Translations under genes and position numbers: made by a program
The notes under the pieces: model-generated
Databases searched by the model: none
What the model was told of the DNA's origin: nothing
What the model saw: the letters and a program-made list of their open reading frames with translations, nothing else
In this document: piece by piece, positions 63,486-64,000 of the stretch
How positions within the stretch are numbered: the first letter of the stretch is position 1
Layout: each line of letters opens with the position of its first letter
Source of the DNA: Bacillus cereus
GTDB lineage: Bacteria; Bacillota; Bacilli; Bacillales; Bacillaceae_G
Direction of reading: 5' to 3'
Length of the DNA: 64,000 bases
Assembly (NCBI RefSeq): GCF_025917685.1
Contig: NZ_CP089518.1
Span: 4,915,501-4,979,500 of the forward strand

Positions 63486-64000
63486 TTACTTAGTCAATTC
63501 AAGATGTGCTTTTAACTTATTCGTTAAATCTTGTTTTGCTGCGTCTGGAACGTAGTAGTACCAAATGCCATCCGCGGCTTTGTGTCCGTCACCTGGAATT
63601 TGGATTTCTTCACTGTTCTTCAAGCAATCTTTATAGTTCTTCTGCATATCAAACATTTGATCTTGCGTTAAGTTTGTTTTCACGTTCTTTTGGATTGCTG
63701 TTAACACATCACCATAACTTGTTAAAGAAGAGAAGCTTGCGCCTTTCTTAATAACAGCCTGCATCACTTGACGTTGGCGCATTTGGCGTCCGAAGTCGCC
63801 ACGTGGGTCTTCATAACGCATACGAGTATACTTTAATGCCTCTTCACCATTTAAATGAATATTACCTTTATTAAAATGAGTATCTCTTGATGTGAAATCT
63901 AAATCATTATTTACATCAACACCACCAACAGCATCTACAATATCCTTGAACCCTTCCATATTAACTTCTATATAATAGTTAATAGGAATGTTTAAGAATT
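63486..64000 (-). CDS. LytR-CpsA-Psr (LCP) family protein, C-terminal part
   Basis: Minus-strand frame that remains open to the window edge, so the N-terminus is missing. The visible 171 residues hold the second half of an LCP catalytic domain: FKDIVDAVGGVDV, LDFTSRDTHFNKGNIHLNGE, EALKYTRMRYEDPRGDFGRQ (conserved Arg/Asp pyrophosphate site) and MRQRQVMQAVIKK. LCP enzymes attach wall teichoic acid or other polymers to peptidoglycan from lipid carriers (TagTUV type). The ATG at 63957-63959 is internal; upstream codons continue the domain. Confidence 0.9.
   Translation of the reverse strand, partial: FLNIPINYYIEVNMEGFKDIVDAVGGVDVNNDLDFTSRDTHFNKGNIHLNGEEALKYTRMRYEDPRGDFGRQMRQRQVMQAVIKKGASFSSLTSYGDVLTAIQKNVKTNLTQDQMFDMQKNYKDCLKNSEEIQIPGDGHKAADGIWYYYVPDAAKQDLTNKLKAHLELTK

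Overview
The window reads as a chromosomal segment of a Bacillus cereus group organism (B. cereus, B. anthracis or B. thuringiensis type). Reasons: low-GC Firmicute codon use with strong AGGAGG-type ribosome binding sites, closest recognisable relatives in Bacillus (YhgE, YwqA/YwqB, YknWXYZ, ComK, YdaK/YdaM, LtaS), and four copies of a dispersed repeat whose sequence and ATAAA (TTTAT) duplication match the group-specific bcr1 element. No rRNA, tRNA, CRISPR array, prophage or insertion sequence was seen.

Layout. 1-4070: end of a membrane protein gene, a polysaccharide deacetylase and a LevR/CelR-type sigma-54 activator. 4071-12409: CHRD protein, chromate transporter, then a minus-strand beta-glucoside/chitobiose locus with two complete PTS IIB-IIC-IIA sets, a GH4 phospho-beta-glucosidase and a ChbG deacetylase. 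The lower set has a consensus sigma-54 promoter, a cre site and a dyad-rich upstream activating region, so the regulator at 1255-3930 is its likely activator. 12634-20125: dicarboxylate symporter, acyltransferase, VOC protein, YhgE with a divergent LysR regulator, GH8-like protein and an unlisted 49-codon gene. 20393-28353: cytochrome bd oxidase, a doubly frameshifted ArsB-type gene, thiC under a TPP riboswitch, and lactate permease with a cre site. 28651-33830: small membrane proteins, one with a LexA-like box over its promoter, LTA synthase, a candidate structured RNA, and D-amino acid aminotransferase. 34041-43717: SH3/NlpC-P60 wall hydrolase, nucleoside transporter, a degenerate-GGDEF/glycosyltransferase pair, BCCT transporter, SH3/3D wall protein. 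43811-52784: TcaA-like zinc-ribbon protein behind a frameshifted gene, YwqB/YwqA (SWIM/SNF2), VanZ, DUF1659/DUF2922, DUF4359, ComK and a small sigma factor. 53002-64000: YknWXYZ-like efflux operon, an OmpR-type two-component system with DUF3919, a solute-binding lipoprotein and an organophosphate-type MFS transporter, an SGNH-like protein and a truncated LCP protein.

The most notable signals are: four nonamers phased at 21-22 bp upstream of the sigma factor gene next to comK; bcr1 copies placed exactly on or against stop codons; the sensor/transporter operon at 57112-62459; the sigma-54/cre/UAS control region; the structured RNA candidate before dat; and two LexA-like boxes at promoters of short genes. 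Most of the window is ordinary core genome. No wholly new defence or mobile system is evident.
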